DNA from: Fischerella sp. PCC 9431
GTDB lineage: Bacteria; Cyanobacteriota; Cyanobacteriia; Cyanobacteriales; Nostocaceae
Length of the DNA: 64,000 bases
Reading direction: 5' to 3'
NCBI RefSeq assembly: GCF_000447295.1
Contig: NZ_KE650771.1
Location: 555,500-619,499 of the forward strand
Positions 27,140-36,802 of the stretch are shown here, in pieces; the first letter of the stretch is position 1; every line of letters begins with the position of its first letter. Position numbers and translations under genes: made by a program. The notes under the pieces were generated by a model. The model made no database searches. It saw only the letters and a list, made by a program, of their open reading frames with translations, and was not told the origin of the DNA.

Positions 27140-28006
27140 ATGAATGCACAACTAGTTCAATTAATCGTTAACGGAATTTCAGTAGGGAGTATCATCGCTT
27201 TAGGTGCAGTCGGACTGACTCTCACTTATGGGATTTTACGATTGTCCAATTTTGCTCATGGTGACTTTCTGACTCTTGGTGCATACTTAACATTGCTTGT
27301 CAATTCCACTGGCATAAATATTTGGTTGTCAATGATACTAGCAGCAGTAGGGACTGTTGCGACAATGCTATTGTCAGAAAAATTGTTGTGGTCAAGAATG
27401 CGTTCGATTCGGGCGACTTCCACCACCTTTATTATTATTTCCATTGGGCTAGCTCTATTCCTTCGCAATGGCATTATCTTCTTCTGGGGTGGTAGCAATC
27501 AAAAATACAATGTACCAGTTGCTCAAGCTTTAGATTTTTGGGGAATAAAGATACCTCAAGTCAAGCTATTGGTAGTTGTTTTAGCAATATTAGTCATTTT
27601 GGTTTTACATTACCTTCTACAAAATACGAAAATCGGTAAAGCAATGCGAGCCGTTGCTGATGATATTGACTTAGCACGGGTATCTGGTATTAATGTTGAC
27701 CAAGTTGTATTGTGGACTTGGGTGATAGCAGGTAGCGTGACTTCTTTAGGCGGAAGTATGTTAGGGCTAAGTGAAGCTGTACGTCCTAATATGGGTTGGT
27801 TTTTAATACTACCTTTGTTTGCTTCAGTAATTTTAGGCGGAATTGGTAATCCTTACGGCGCGATCGCTGCTGCCTTTATTATCGGTATTGTCCAAGAAGT
27901 AAGTACACCTTTGCTTGGTTCTCAGTATAAGCAAGGCGTAGCCCTGTTAATCATGATTTTAGTTTTGCTGATTCGTCCCAAAGGTCTATTCCGAGGCACG
28001 ATCTGA
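27140..28006 (+). CDS. natD: Branched-chain/neutral amino acid ABC permease, LivH/NatD type
   Basis: 288 residues with about eight membrane helices. The start NGISVGSIIALGAVGLTLTY, then GILRLSNFAHGDFLTLGAYL, is the LivH signature, and the C-terminal block LPLFASVILGGIGNPYGAIA is also typical. In Anabaena sp. PCC 7120 the corresponding protein NatD is part of the N-I neutral amino acid importer, whose genes are scattered, which fits the lack of livM, livG, livF or a binding protein here. Assignment to NatD rather than another LivH paralogue is by general similarity. Confidence 0.85.
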   Translation: MNAQLVQLIVNGISVGSIIALGAVGLTLTYGILRLSNFAHGDFLTLGAYLTLLVNSTGINIWLSMILAAVGTVATMLLSEKLLWSRMRSIRATSTTFIIISIGLALFLRNGIIFFWGGSNQKYNVPVAQALDFWGIKIPQVKLLVVVLAILVILVLHYLLQNTKIGKAMRAVADDIDLARVSGINVDQVVLWTWVIAGSVTSLGGSMLGLSEAVRPNMGWFLILPLFASVILGGIGNPYGAIAAAFIIGIVQEVSTPLLGSQYKQGVALLIMILVLLIRPKGLFRGTI

Positions 28007-28214
28007 TTTGGGGAGTAGGGACTGGGCATCAGGGATCGGGGATCAGGGGCTGGGGATTGGGGATTGGGCATGAATCAGTTAACAGTGACCAGTGACCAGT
28101 GACCAGTGTAATTTGATAACTGATAACTGATAACTGAATAACTGATAAGTCCCCTTTGTCTCCCGTGTCCCTCTTGTCCCTTTCCCCAATCCCCGATCCC
28201 TGATCCCTTTTCCC
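28007..28214. repeat. Mixed tandem repeats after natD
   Basis: Contains GGGGATC/GGGGATT units, AGTGACC units (AGTGACCAGTGACCAGTG), TAACTGA units (GATAACTGATAACTGA) and pyrimidine-rich CCCTTTGTC/TCCCTGATC units, between convergent natD and psaX. The composition is the usual one for spacers of this genome. Confidence 0.9.
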
Positions 28215-28237
28215 CAATACCCAGTTGAGCCGCTTAA

Positions 28238-28384
28238 TTATTCAATGATATGGAAGTAATAAGCAGCCACAAGAAGATTAAGAGCTAAAAGCGCTAACGC
28301 CCAACCCGTACGAAATGGGTAGGGGGGTTTAGCTGCTGTTGATTTAGCTACGGGTAAATCTGCTGTAGTATCTGCTTTAGCCAT
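28238..28384 (-). CDS. psaX: Photosystem I subunit PsaX
   Basis: A 48-residue gene with a strong ribosome binding site (AGGAG eight bases before the ATG at 28384). The protein starts with a hydrophilic Ala/Thr/Lys stretch and then has KPPYPFRTGWALALLALNLL and a tail ending VAAYYFHIIE, making a single membrane helix. This closely resembles PsaX of Thermosynechococcus, which I recall as KPTYAFRTFWAVLLLAIN with VAAYYF near its end. PsaX is a one-helix peripheral subunit of cyanobacterial photosystem I that helps bind a chlorophyll; only some cyanobacteria have it. The length is slightly above the thermophile protein owing to a longer N-terminus. It lies between convergent natD and the upstream glsA on the same strand. 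Confidence 0.85.
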   Translation of the reverse strand: MAKADTTADLPVAKSTAAKPPYPFRTGWALALLALNLLVAAYYFHIIE

Positions 28385-28534
28385 TGGATGAACTCCTAAC
28401 TTAAGGACTTCTTCAGAAATACCAAACAGATGTCCCTATTTGCCACTTTCGTTAAAAATATTTTTGTGATTTTGGGTAGATTGTTTCACAAGACAATCCC
28501 AATGAAACAAGTTTCAACTCCATACTTTACGAAA

Positions 28535-28565
28535 AGCCGCTTCGCGTAGGCTACACCACACAACC
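28535..28565. repeat. GC-rich dispersed repeat
   Basis: The string AAGCCGCTTCGCGTAGGCTA near 28533-28552, followed by CACCACACAAC, is a short GC-rich piece in an otherwise AT-rich spacer between psaX and glsA; similar pieces occur near 8270 and 9500. Confidence 0.4.
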
Positions 28566-28595
28566 TCGCCGCCAAGTATGAAAATATAATTTCTC

Positions 28596-29555
28596 CTAAA
28601 CCTCCACACACTCAAACAAATGCAAACCCAAATGTTGAGACAGTTCCTCGCACACCTTTACTCCACGGACACTGTTACCACGGGCATCTAAACGCGGAGA
28701 AAATACTGCAATTCCCATTTTATTGGGTACTACAGCGATAATTCCACCAGAGATCCCACTTTTGGCGGGAATACCAACTTTGTATGCCCATTCTCCAGCA
28801 AAATTATACATTCCACAGGTGTACATCACACTGAGAATGTCTCTGATATACCGACTATCAACAGCTTGTTGCTTTGTCATCGGGTTGATACCTTTATTGG
28901 CTAATGTCGCCGCCATCACTGCTAAATCATGGCAATTCACCATCACAGCACACTGTTGGAAGTATAAATCCAATGCTTCATCAATCGGTTTGTCAATCAT
29001 GCCAAAGTTGAGCATAAGATGCGCCATCGCCCGGTTACGGTGTCCGGTTGTACGTTCTGAGGTAAACGCTGAGATATCAACAAAGACATCACGCCCGATG
29101 TACTTTTGGAACATTTCTAACATCCGGTTTAAACGCTCAGTTGGACCCAAACCTTTGATCAAACTAGTAGTGGCGATCGCTCCAGCATTGACCATTGGAT
29201 TGTAAGGTCGTTTGGATTGTTCGTCTAGCACTATGGCGTTGAATGCGTCTCCTGTTGGCTCCACGCCAACTCTGGTCAAGATATAATCTCGCCCGTGATC
29301 TTCAAGGGCGAGTCCGTATGCAAATACCTTCGATATGGATTGAATTGTGAATAGCTGCTGATAATTGCCAGCTTCGTAAACTTCACCGTTCACACTGACG
29401 ATACTGATGGCGAACAAATCTGGGTCTACCTTAGCCAATTCTGGGATGTATTTTGCTACTACACCATCCTGCAATGGTTTGTATTTGGCATACAAATCAT
29501 CAATAAAAACTTGCAGTGATGATGAATTTTTTGCTAATTCTTCTTGGTTTGTCAT
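28596..29555 (-). CDS. glsA: Glutaminase A
   Basis: About 319 residues from the ATG at 29555 ([10 protein letters not shown]); the frame is open to 29609 but the extra 18 residues look non-native. Hydrolyses glutamine to glutamate and ammonia in the cytoplasm. The serine-dependent beta-lactamase-like fold is shown by the catalytic S-x-x-K in [12 protein letters not shown], and by [31 protein letters not shown] and [20 protein letters not shown], all family landmarks. Length agrees with bacterial glutaminases (about 305-330). Stands alone after psaX. Confidence 0.95.
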   Translation of the reverse strand: MTNQEELAKNSSSLQVFIDDLYAKYKPLQDGVVAKYIPELAKVDPDLFAISIVSVNGEVYEAGNYQQLFTIQSISKVFAYGLALEDHGRDYILTRVGVEPTGDAFNAIVLDEQSKRPYNPMVNAGAIATTSLIKGLGPTERLNRMLEMFQKYIGRDVFVDISAFTSERTTGHRNRAMAHLMLNFGMIDKPIDEALDLYFQQCAVMVNCHDLAVMAATLANKGINPMTKQQAVDSRYIRDILSVMYTCGMYNFAGEWAYKVGIPAKSGISGGIIAVVPNKMGIAVFSPRLDARGNSVRGVKVCEELSQHLGLHLFECVEV

Positions 29556-30441
29556 GAAGCTGAGTGAAAAGGTCTGAAAGTATGAATGATGAAGGATACA
29601 CAGTTTCAAAAATCACGCGTTCTCAACTACTAAAAGCCAGATATTACGTTTGTTTGCCGTGGTTACAAATGATTCGTATCGCACCAGCAATTCTAGTTAA
29701 TTTTTTAGATAATTGTTTTTTATTTTTTTGTAAAAATTTTTTCTTGTAAGTAAAATTTCCTTTTTAGTCTCTTGTTTCAGAGTATGTAAATTATCTTACT
29801 ACATATCTGCTGTGGTTGATGAAGTCAGTGTATCTAAACACTTGTTACAACAAAAACATTCACAAAAAGATAATTAATATCAACACTATTGCAATGCTAA
29901 TTCTATATCAGAACTCTGTCATGAGCGATCCCCTCGTTGCTGTCTTTGATTAACGATTGGCGATCGCAACTGAAAAAGTGTTATAAAGATAACTTCAGAT
30001 TATAATTAATTTGAATGTTAAATCTTAAGTATAATTACTCAATATAAGTAAATTCATGGAAAAGTGGAATTTTTGAAAAACTGGATAACATCAATGAGCT
30101 TTTTAAGCAATACCATATGCAATGAGAATGATTTAAATACCAAATCATGTTAAGTTTTCCTAATAAAATTTCTAAACAATAAAAAAAGTTTTACATCGCC
30201 AAAATCCGCTTTTTAGAAAGGTTTTGAGCTTAAAATACCAATTTGATTTCAGTAAAGTTACCACGACTTGCGATAAAACCCTGATCCCCAAGATCAGAAG
30301 TTCGTGTTAGTCTGTTGCAGTTAATAGCAAAAAGTGAAAGCGGAACGAGTTCGGTTGTTGGGTAAAGTAATTCTTTTGTTGAATGCTCAACCCACGAACT
30401 ATCTAAAGCTCCGTTCTACAGTCGCTTTAATATTCGGACGC
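29556..30441. other. Long AT-rich intergenic region
   Basis: About 880 bases between divergent glsA and rlpA, with long poly-T/A runs and no believable gene. A perfect small hairpin CTGATC-CCCAA-GATCAG sits at 30281-30297, 145 bases before the chosen rlpA start; it could belong to the rlpA leader. Nothing else is recognisable. Confidence 0.55.
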
Positions 30442-31542
30442 ATGAATCAAAAACATTTGTGGACTGTTGTCACTGTGTGTAGCACAGTTTTGGGAATGCC
30501 CTTAGTTGGACGTACTGAGACAACTAAGAAAACCGCTCCAACCTCACCACTTGCGCCTTCTGGTGATGTGGAAAAAGTAGGAGAATACCAATCCCCAACA
30601 GCAAATCCTGTTGCAAGTGCTGCGATCGCTAAGATTCACACACACCAAGTAGCAGGTCACCCAGTGGCAACGCTCTATATTCGCGATATTCCCGTGATCA
30701 GTTTCCTTGGACAGAAATCAGTTGTCAGTGAAGAAACAAAAGTTGGTGAAATCGCTAACGTCAACGGGGTATCTCAAGCTCTTGATACCAGCAGTCCTAC
30801 TCAAATAGCAGCAACCAACGGGACAGGTACAAGTTTGGCAACTCAGACTAGCTCGGCAAAAGATGACCCAATCCAAAGGGCAAGTGTAGTAGCAGCAAAA
30901 ATTAACCAGCTAGTCCTAGATAAAGTAGACGCTAGCAAAATTATCGTAAGTTGGAAAGCACCAGAAGCATCTACAAACTCCAATCAAGACCAAAACAAAG
31001 GTCTAACTGGTGAACAAAAAGCTGGCGATCGCTTCGTTATCAAAGCCAACAACCAAGAACTGGTAGAGATCGATCAAAACACAAAACTCGCGGGTACAAC
31101 CAACAATCCCGCTCAAGATGCATTACAAGTAACCAACCGCTTACGCAGACTCATCGGTAATGCATCCCCTCTAGGTCAGATCGCTAACTTACCTGCGCGT
31201 TCCTCGCTGCCAACCAAACTACCACATCAGATTGCTGTCAAAGTCCAAGATACTTTCAAAGGCATAGCTTCCTACTATGGCTATGATTTTTCTGGTAATA
31301 AAACCGCCACTGGTGAGAGGTTCAATCCAAATGCAATGACAGCAGCTCACCGCAGTTTGCCTTTTGGTACAAGAGTACGTGTAACCAATACCCGCAATGG
31401 TAAGTCTGTTGTTGTACGAATTAATGACAGAGGCCCATACATTCGTGGTCGGGTTATTGACCTCTCTCTAGGTGCAGCCCGCATTTTAGGTATGATGGGC
31501 AGTGGCATTGCACCTGTGCGGATTGAAGTTCTGGGAAGGTAG
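30442..31542 (+). CDS. rlpA: RlpA-like septal ring protein (double-psi beta-barrel)
   Basis: About 366 residues from the ATG at 30442, which begins a signal peptide ([20 protein letters not shown]). A GTG at 30334 is in frame but adds 36 residues before the signal. The middle (about 30-260) is Ala/Thr/Gln-rich and unassigned. The last about 95 residues form the RlpA barrel: [57 protein letters not shown]. RlpA proteins bind or cleave glycan strands lacking stem peptides at the division septum; the conserved Asp in NDRGP is present. No SPOR domain is attached, as usual in cyanobacteria. Confidence 0.9.
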   Translation: MNQKHLWTVVTVCSTVLGMPLVGRTETTKKTAPTSPLAPSGDVEKVGEYQSPTANPVASAAIAKIHTHQVAGHPVATLYIRDIPVISFLGQKSVVSEETKVGEIANVNGVSQALDTSSPTQIAATNGTGTSLATQTSSAKDDPIQRASVVAAKINQLVLDKVDASKIIVSWKAPEASTNSNQDQNKGLTGEQKAGDRFVIKANNQELVEIDQNTKLAGTTNNPAQDALQVTNRLRRLIGNASPLGQIANLPARSSLPTKLPHQIAVKVQDTFKGIASYYGYDFSGNKTATGERFNPNAMTAAHRSLPFGTRVRVTNTRNGKSVVVRINDRGPYIRGRVIDLSLGAARILGMMGSGIAPVRIEVLGR

Positions 31543-31544
31543 TT

Positions 31545-31725
31545 TTTTGGTGTTAGTTGTTGTTTGTTGTTTGTTGATGGCAGGTTCCAAACAACAAACA
31601 ACTACCCCACCCTTACAGGACTCTCAGCGCCTACGTGACGGAAACCGCCTTTCTTGGGACTTGACTCACCAATCACCAACAAGCAACAAGCAACAAGCAA
31701 CAAGCAACAAGTATTTTCTTTGTTC
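31545..31725. repeat. Inverted and direct repeats between rlpA and panC-cmk
   Basis: TTGTTGTTTGTTGTTTGTTG (31557-31576) is answered by AAACAACAAACAAC shortly after, giving a large hairpin, and four to five copies of CAACAAG lie at about 31678-31711. No gene. Confidence 0.8.
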
Positions 31726-31802
31726 CCCTAGACTACCCTCTTTCCTCCAAAATCGGATATAAACTAACGGGGGAAAGCTAGATCAAGACTAGGGGTATTT
31801 TT

Positions 31803-33407
31803 GTGCGCCTGTTGACAACTACCGTGGCTTTACGCTGCTATTTAGATCAGTGTCGTTCGGAAAAACAGCTTACAGAGCAAGAACGGCCATCAGAATTTGA
31901 AGTGACCGGCAGACCTTTGACAGCTGTTGGTCTAGTCCCCACTATGGGAGCCTTACACCAAGGTCATTTAAGTTTAATTCAACGGGCGCGGCAAGAAAAT
32001 GCTACGGTTATTGTCAGTATTTTCGTTAATCCTCTGCAATTTGGTCCCAACGAGGATTTTCACCGCTATCCCCGCACCTTAAACCAAGACCTGCAACTGT
32101 GCGAACAAGCAGGGGTAGATATAGTTTTTGCGCCGACTCCGGAAGAAATGGGAGTTGACCTGAAAAATATACAAGAATCAAAAGTTACACAAGTTAACCC
32201 GCCATCTGCTATGATATCAGGCTTGTGTGGTGACAATCGCCCAGGTCACTTTCAGGGTGTGGCAACGATTGTTACCAAGCTGTTCAATTTGGTACAGCCT
32301 GACCGAGCTTATTTTGGTCAAAAAGATGGTCAACAGTTAGCTATTATCAAACAGCTAGTAGTTGATTTAAATTTTTTGATCGAAATTGTTGCTTGTGCAA
32401 CGGTGCGGGAAACATCTGGTTTAGCCATTAGTTCTCGTAACCAATATTTGACTACCACAGAAAAGCAGCAAGCAGCTGTGTTGTACAGTGGGTTACAAAA
32501 AGCCCAAGCAGCTTTTCGTGCTGGAGAACGCAATGCTAACAAGCTTATTGCAATGGCACAGCAAGAAATAGCAATAGTCAGTTCTGTATCTGTGGAATAT
32601 ATTGAATTGGTTGAACCGAATACTTTAATGTCAATAGAAAAAGTTCAGGAGGAAGGAATGCTCGCGATCGCTGCTCGTCTTGGTTCTACACGTTTGATTG
32701 ATAACACGATTTTACGCGATCGCCAGCCAATCATTGCTATTGACGGGCCAGCAGGAGCTGGCAAATCTACCGTTGCACGTCAGGTAGCAGCAAAACTAGG
32801 TCTAGTATATCTGGATACCGGAGCCATGTACCGTGCCATCACCTGGCTAGTACTGCATGAGGAAATCGCCCTAAATGATCAGTGTGCGATCGCAGAATTA
32901 GCCAACAGGTGTGTGATTGAACTATCTCCAGGAGAAGACTTACAATCTCCAGTCCAAGTGTTGATTAACCATCATGATATTACCCAAGCAATTCGCTCAC
33001 CTCAAGTAACATCTAATGTCTCCGCGATCGCTGCACAAAATGCAGTACGTCAAGCATTAGTCAAACAACAACAAAGGTGGGGTAAAAAAGGTGGTTTAGT
33101 TGCAGAAGGACGAGATATTGGTTCCCACGTTTTCCCCGATGCAGAAGTGAAAATCTTTTTAACCGCTTCTGTACAAGAACGCGCCCGTCGCCGTCTACAA
33201 GACTTTAAAAAACAAGGCCAGTCTGAAATATCTTTAGAACAACTCGAAAAAGATATTGCTGAACGCGACTGGAAAGATAGCACTCGCAAAGTTTCTCCCT
33301 TGAAAAAAGCACCAGATGCTGTTGAAGTAATTACAGATAGTTTGTCAGTGACCGAAGTCACAGAAAAAATTGTAGACTATTGCCAGCAACGCTTATCTCA
33401 ATTTTAA
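31803..33407 (+). CDS. panC/cmk: Bifunctional pantothenate synthetase / cytidylate kinase
   Basis: 534 residues starting with GTG at 31803. The N-terminal part (about 1-285) is PanC, which joins pantoate and beta-alanine: VPTMGALHQGHLSLIQRA with its H-x-G-H, GDNRPGHFQGVATIVTKLFN, YFGQKDGQQ and SSRNQYL. The C-terminal part (about 300-530) is CMP kinase: P-loop DGPAGAGKST, YLDTGAMYRA, GRDIGSHVFPDA. This fusion is a known cyanobacterial arrangement, so it is not a sequencing artefact. All catalytic motifs look intact in both halves. Confidence 0.97.
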   Translation: MRLLTTTVALRCYLDQCRSEKQLTEQERPSEFEVTGRPLTAVGLVPTMGALHQGHLSLIQRARQENATVIVSIFVNPLQFGPNEDFHRYPRTLNQDLQLCEQAGVDIVFAPTPEEMGVDLKNIQESKVTQVNPPSAMISGLCGDNRPGHFQGVATIVTKLFNLVQPDRAYFGQKDGQQLAIIKQLVVDLNFLIEIVACATVRETSGLAISSRNQYLTTTEKQQAAVLYSGLQKAQAAFRAGERNANKLIAMAQQEIAIVSSVSVEYIELVEPNTLMSIEKVQEEGMLAIAARLGSTRLIDNTILRDRQPIIAIDGPAGAGKSTVARQVAAKLGLVYLDTGAMYRAITWLVLHEEIALNDQCAIAELANRCVIELSPGEDLQSPVQVLINHHDITQAIRSPQVTSNVSAIAAQNAVRQALVKQQQRWGKKGGLVAEGRDIGSHVFPDAEVKIFLTASVQERARRRLQDFKKQGQSEISLEQLEKDIAERDWKDSTRKVSPLKKAPDAVEVITDSLSVTEVTEKIVDYCQQRLSQF

Positions 33408-33560
33408 TAGTCATTGATCAATTGTCAATTATTCCGAGTTGCAATTGACAATTGACTCTAGACAATTGACTCTACAAAGCAGAAGTTAATTTACATTAAG
33501 TCAAAGAATCTTAGAAGAAAGTCGCTATCCTAGAGGAAGAGCAAGACGATACTTTAACAA

Positions 33561-33932
33561 ATGACCTTTAAAAACTTTCAGTTAAGTCTGTATCAACTCC
33601 GTCCCTGGCTCACTTTCATAGTAATTGCTTGGTTACTAGGATCATTGGGCTTAGGCTGGTTGGTAAATTCATTGCTAATTATCGTTGGGCTACTTTTGCT
33701 CACACCTATTTTGGCATTTTTTGGATTTCGTTGGTGGTTGCAACGTAACCTAGTTACTGATCAATGTCCCGTTTGTAAATACGAATTTACGGGTTTGAAT
33801 CAAACTCAGTTACAGTGTCCTAATTGTGGAGAACTGTTGTTAGTACAACAGGGTCATTTTCAGCGCAATACACCCGATGGTACGATCGATGTGACGGCTG
33901 TTGAAGTACCAGCAAAATCACTAGAAGATTAA
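33561..33932 (+). CDS. Small membrane protein with zinc ribbon
   Basis: 123 residues. Two adjacent hydrophobic segments (about 15-55; WLTFIVIAWLLGSLGLGWLV and a second ending FFGFRWWLQ) are followed by a CPVC...CPNC zinc ribbon (about 71-93) and a short tail. The ribbon would face the cytoplasm if the two segments form a hairpin. Conserved-looking cyanobacterial protein; no specific function known to me. It stands between panC-cmk and a PatA-like gene on the other strand. Confidence 0.8.
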   Translation: MTFKNFQLSLYQLRPWLTFIVIAWLLGSLGLGWLVNSLLIIVGLLLLTPILAFFGFRWWLQRNLVTDQCPVCKYEFTGLNQTQLQCPNCGELLLVQQGHFQRNTPDGTIDVTAVEVPAKSLED

Positions 33933-34010
33933 TCATTGATCATTAGTTATTAGTTATTAGTTATTAGTTATTGGTCATTGGTCATTAATCCAAAAGAAAA
34001 TAACACATGA

Positions 34011-35189
34011 CTAATGACTAATGACTAATTCCGAAAAAGCTTGTGTGTGTTTACGTACCATACCCATTACCTTGTCAGATGATATAGGTTTAGTGAGTAA
34101 ATCTGTACAGCCTGCCACTTTAGCTCGAATTCGCTCTAAAGGACTATCACTGTCCTTTAAAATAACTATGGGTGTATTAGAAAATAGGGAAATACGTCTG
34201 AGTTGAGCGCAGATTTCGTAACCATTGGTGACTGGTAGTACTAAATTCAAAAAGATGAGATTTGGTCTATGCTCAATTAGAATCGGTAGAGCATGAACGC
34301 TATCTTGAATATTAATAAATCTAAATCCATTAGGAATAAGAATATTTTCTAGTGTTTGACTAACCAAAAGATTGTTATTTACACAAGCAATCAGTGGACT
34401 ATTAGAAGTTGTGATTTTTTCGTTCAAAGAGTTGCTATTAACTTCAACAATTTGTAAGGGTAAGTCAAAAACTTCTACTAATTCAATGATTCCTTTGGAT
34501 ATATAAGGAAGCAAAGAATGGGTAACTGAAAGTACACTTTGCTTCATTTTTACGGCTAAATCCCATAAAGTGTATTTACCGTTAATTAAAGTTACAAAAT
34601 TATTGTAGACTGCTGAACTTAGATATTTGTGGAGTTCTTCTGATTTTTGCAATATTGGTGCTAAATTAGGTGATATATTCTTTAGACCACTTGCTAACCA
34701 ATGTTGCCAAGACTCTTGCATGAGTTTTAAAGACATATCTGCGTCGGTGATGCTGACTGGTGCTTCCAAGATGATTTCTGGATCGCGATCGCAACTTATA
34801 GAATAAAAATTGGCTTGTTGAGTAATATCAAATAGTAACTCTGCGGTAGTGTTTTCTATGACAGCCCTTATTTGTTCAGGCTTTATTTTCTGTTGATTAT
34901 ATAGAGACACTAGTAGACAATAGTCCCAGTAATCAACAGATAATTCTTGAGGGTGCAAATGTATCTTATCAAGATCGATGCTAGGGCAGAATTGGTCAAT
35001 TTGTCGTCTCAAGCGTCGGAAAGGATGAGTACCCCCTGTTGCCCAAATTATTTTACCACCGTGGTAATAGAAAATCCATTTTTGTCCAGCAACACTTTTA
35101 ATATTTAATTTGCCACTATATTTTAATTGGGTACAAATTTTAAATTCATTCATTAATTTATTTGCTACCATCATTTGCGGATGGCTCAT
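34011..35189 (-). CDS. PatA-family response regulator with degenerate receiver
   Basis: 392 residues. Residues 1 to about 250 match the DUF4388/PatA N-terminal region (LKYSGKLNIKSVAGQKWIFY, YYHGGKIIWATGGTHPFRRL). Residues about 264-385 are a CheY-like receiver close to that of PatA, PixG and TaxP1 proteins. The acidic pocket reads N271-N272-N273 instead of D-D-S, the phospho-acceptor is N315 (LIFLNLVLPVTNGYE), and the usual Thr is K345, while K367 is kept. It therefore should not be phosphorylated in the normal way and may be a constitutive or protein-binding regulator. Family members control heterocyst pattern, motility or phototaxis; no chemotaxis-like partners lie here. Confidence 0.88.
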   Translation of the reverse strand: MSHPQMMVANKLMNEFKICTQLKYSGKLNIKSVAGQKWIFYYHGGKIIWATGGTHPFRRLRRQIDQFCPSIDLDKIHLHPQELSVDYWDYCLLVSLYNQQKIKPEQIRAVIENTTAELLFDITQQANFYSISCDRDPEIILEAPVSITDADMSLKLMQESWQHWLASGLKNISPNLAPILQKSEELHKYLSSAVYNNFVTLINGKYTLWDLAVKMKQSVLSVTHSLLPYISKGIIELVEVFDLPLQIVEVNSNSLNEKITTSNSPLIACVNNNLLVSQTLENILIPNGFRFINIQDSVHALPILIEHRPNLIFLNLVLPVTNGYEICAQLRRISLFSNTPIVILKDSDSPLERIRAKVAGCTDLLTKPISSDKVMGMVRKHTQAFSELVISH

Positions 35190-35575
35190 ATTTTCTCCTT
35201 TTATTAATATGATTAATAAATTATTTGAAAATAACCGTATTTTGACGTATTGGTATACAAATTTCCTCAGTTCACAATGAAACTGTCAGGAAAAATATAC
35301 ATCATCCTATACATTAATAAAGAAGATTAAAACAGTATAAATTCTGAATTTATTTTTGTGTTAACTGTATGGAGGTTGCTTGTCTCTCGCTAAAATTTTT
35401 ATCGTTAAATAGTCTCAGGAAAAGCGTTTTGCTTGTTTGCATCAAATTAACGCTGACTCAAAAGCAAATTCAATTAACATGGTATTTGGAAGTTTATATC
35501 TAGAATTAACAAAATAATTAATACCAATATACTTAGAAAATACTGAAAAGTTTATGCTTTTATTCCTAAGATTTT
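35190..35575. other. Intergenic region
   Basis: 386 AT-rich bases between the murQ stop and the start of the PatA-like gene (both minus strand). It should carry the promoter of the PatA-like gene. No gene, repeat or strong hairpin seen. Confidence 0.6.
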
Positions 35576-36502
35576 CTAAGATTTAGTGTAATTTTTACAG
35601 TTAGCGATCGCGGCTCTGAGATTACTTTGATTTTCAGAAAGTAGTTTTAGACCTTGTTCTTTGTCTAAGCCTGTCCAGTGCATTAACAGCGCCAACTTTA
35701 CCCATTTACCACTGCGTTCTAACAACAAATCTGATGCTTCCCGACCTAAACCTGTTAAGTCTTGCAAGATTCTTAAAGCGCGATCGCGTAATTTATTATT
35801 GGTTACGGCTACATCTACCATGCGATTTCCGTAGACTTTGCCCAAACGCACCATCACACCCGTGGACAGGATATTCAAAGCCAGCTTAGTTGCGGTTCCG
35901 GCTTTGAGGCGAGTAGAACCAGCCAGCACCTCTGGACCTGTTAACAAGCGAATATCAATATCTACTTCTATACTCACTTGTTCAGCAGGTACACAAGCCA
36001 TAAAAACTGTAGTAGCTCCCCGTTGACGAGCAGCATTGATCGCACCGTGAACATAAGGTGTTGTTCCACCAGCAGTAATACCAACTACTACATCTAGTTC
36101 GGTTATATGTCGTTGGGCGATCGCCGCTTCTCCATCTTGAAACCGATCTTCCAAATCTTCGGAACTGCGTAATAGCGCTCCAGCACCACCAGCAATAATT
36201 CCTTGGACAAGTTCTGGAGGTGTACAAAAAGTTGGTGGACACTCAGCAGCATCTAAAACTCCCAATCGACCACTCGTTCCTGCGCCGACATAAAACAGTC
36301 GTCCTCCGCGTTGCAAACACTCAGCAGTTCGTTCAATTGCTTGAGCCAATTGCATTTTCGCACCAGCAACCGCAGCCACCGCGTTCTCGTCTTCGCGATT
36401 AAAAATTTCTACTAACTCTAGACAACTGAGTTGGTCTAGATTCTGACTATTAGGATTAACCTGCTCTGTGAGAAGATGGCCACGTTGCTGTAAATCAGTC
36501 AT
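35576..36502 (-). CDS. murQ: N-acetylmuramic acid 6-phosphate etherase
   Basis: 308 residues from MTDLQQRGHLLTEQ at 36502; the frame is open to 36628, but the 42 extra codons come from GTCAATTGTCC spacer repeats. Splits MurNAc-6-P into GlcNAc-6-P and lactate in cell-wall recycling. The SIS domain is clear: RLFYVGAGTSGRLGVLDAAE and CPPTFCTPPELVQGIIAGG, with VVGITAGGTTPYVHGA and GPEVLAGSTRLKAGTATKLA. Usual length for the family. No anmK or other recycling gene is next to it. Confidence 0.96.
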   Translation of the reverse strand: MTDLQQRGHLLTEQVNPNSQNLDQLSCLELVEIFNREDENAVAAVAGAKMQLAQAIERTAECLQRGGRLFYVGAGTSGRLGVLDAAECPPTFCTPPELVQGIIAGGAGALLRSSEDLEDRFQDGEAAIAQRHITELDVVVGITAGGTTPYVHGAINAARQRGATTVFMACVPAEQVSIEVDIDIRLLTGPEVLAGSTRLKAGTATKLALNILSTGVMVRLGKVYGNRMVDVAVTNNKLRDRALRILQDLTGLGREASDLLLERSGKWVKLALLMHWTGLDKEQGLKLLSENQSNLRAAIANCKNYTKS

Positions 36503-36802
36503 TTGTTTTTTGTCCTTGAACCACTGTGTGGAGTCAAGAGTCAATTGTCCACAGTAAAGTGTCAATTGTCCAGAGTCAACCAATTTTGGATTTTGCGAAA
36601 AGTTTGAGCGGAGGTTTCCTCCGATCAAAGCTTTTCAAGACGGATTTGCGATTTTGGATTGACCTCTCCTTATAAAGAAGAGGCTTGCAATAATGATTTT
36701 TTTGTTTTCATCTGGGTAAACCCAGAGGCTTGCAACCTTTTTTTAGATTCTAGATTTAGATTTAATCCAAAATCCAAAATCTAAAATCTAAAATCGTCTC
36801 GG
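36503..36802. repeat. Spacer with several short repeats
   Basis: Holds GTCAATTGTCC/AGAGTC repeats just before murQ, an inverted pair GAGGTTTCCTCC near 36611, two copies of AGAGGCTTGCAA (about 36679 and 36729) and an array of TCCAAAATC/TCTAAAATC units at 36766-36795. The last unit type reappears inside the M20 peptidase gene at 52.77 kb. Confidence 0.75.

Noticed and set aside
31803-33407. Possible assembly error joining panC and cmk
   Set aside because: The panC-cmk fusion is a known cyanobacterial arrangement and both halves are complete.
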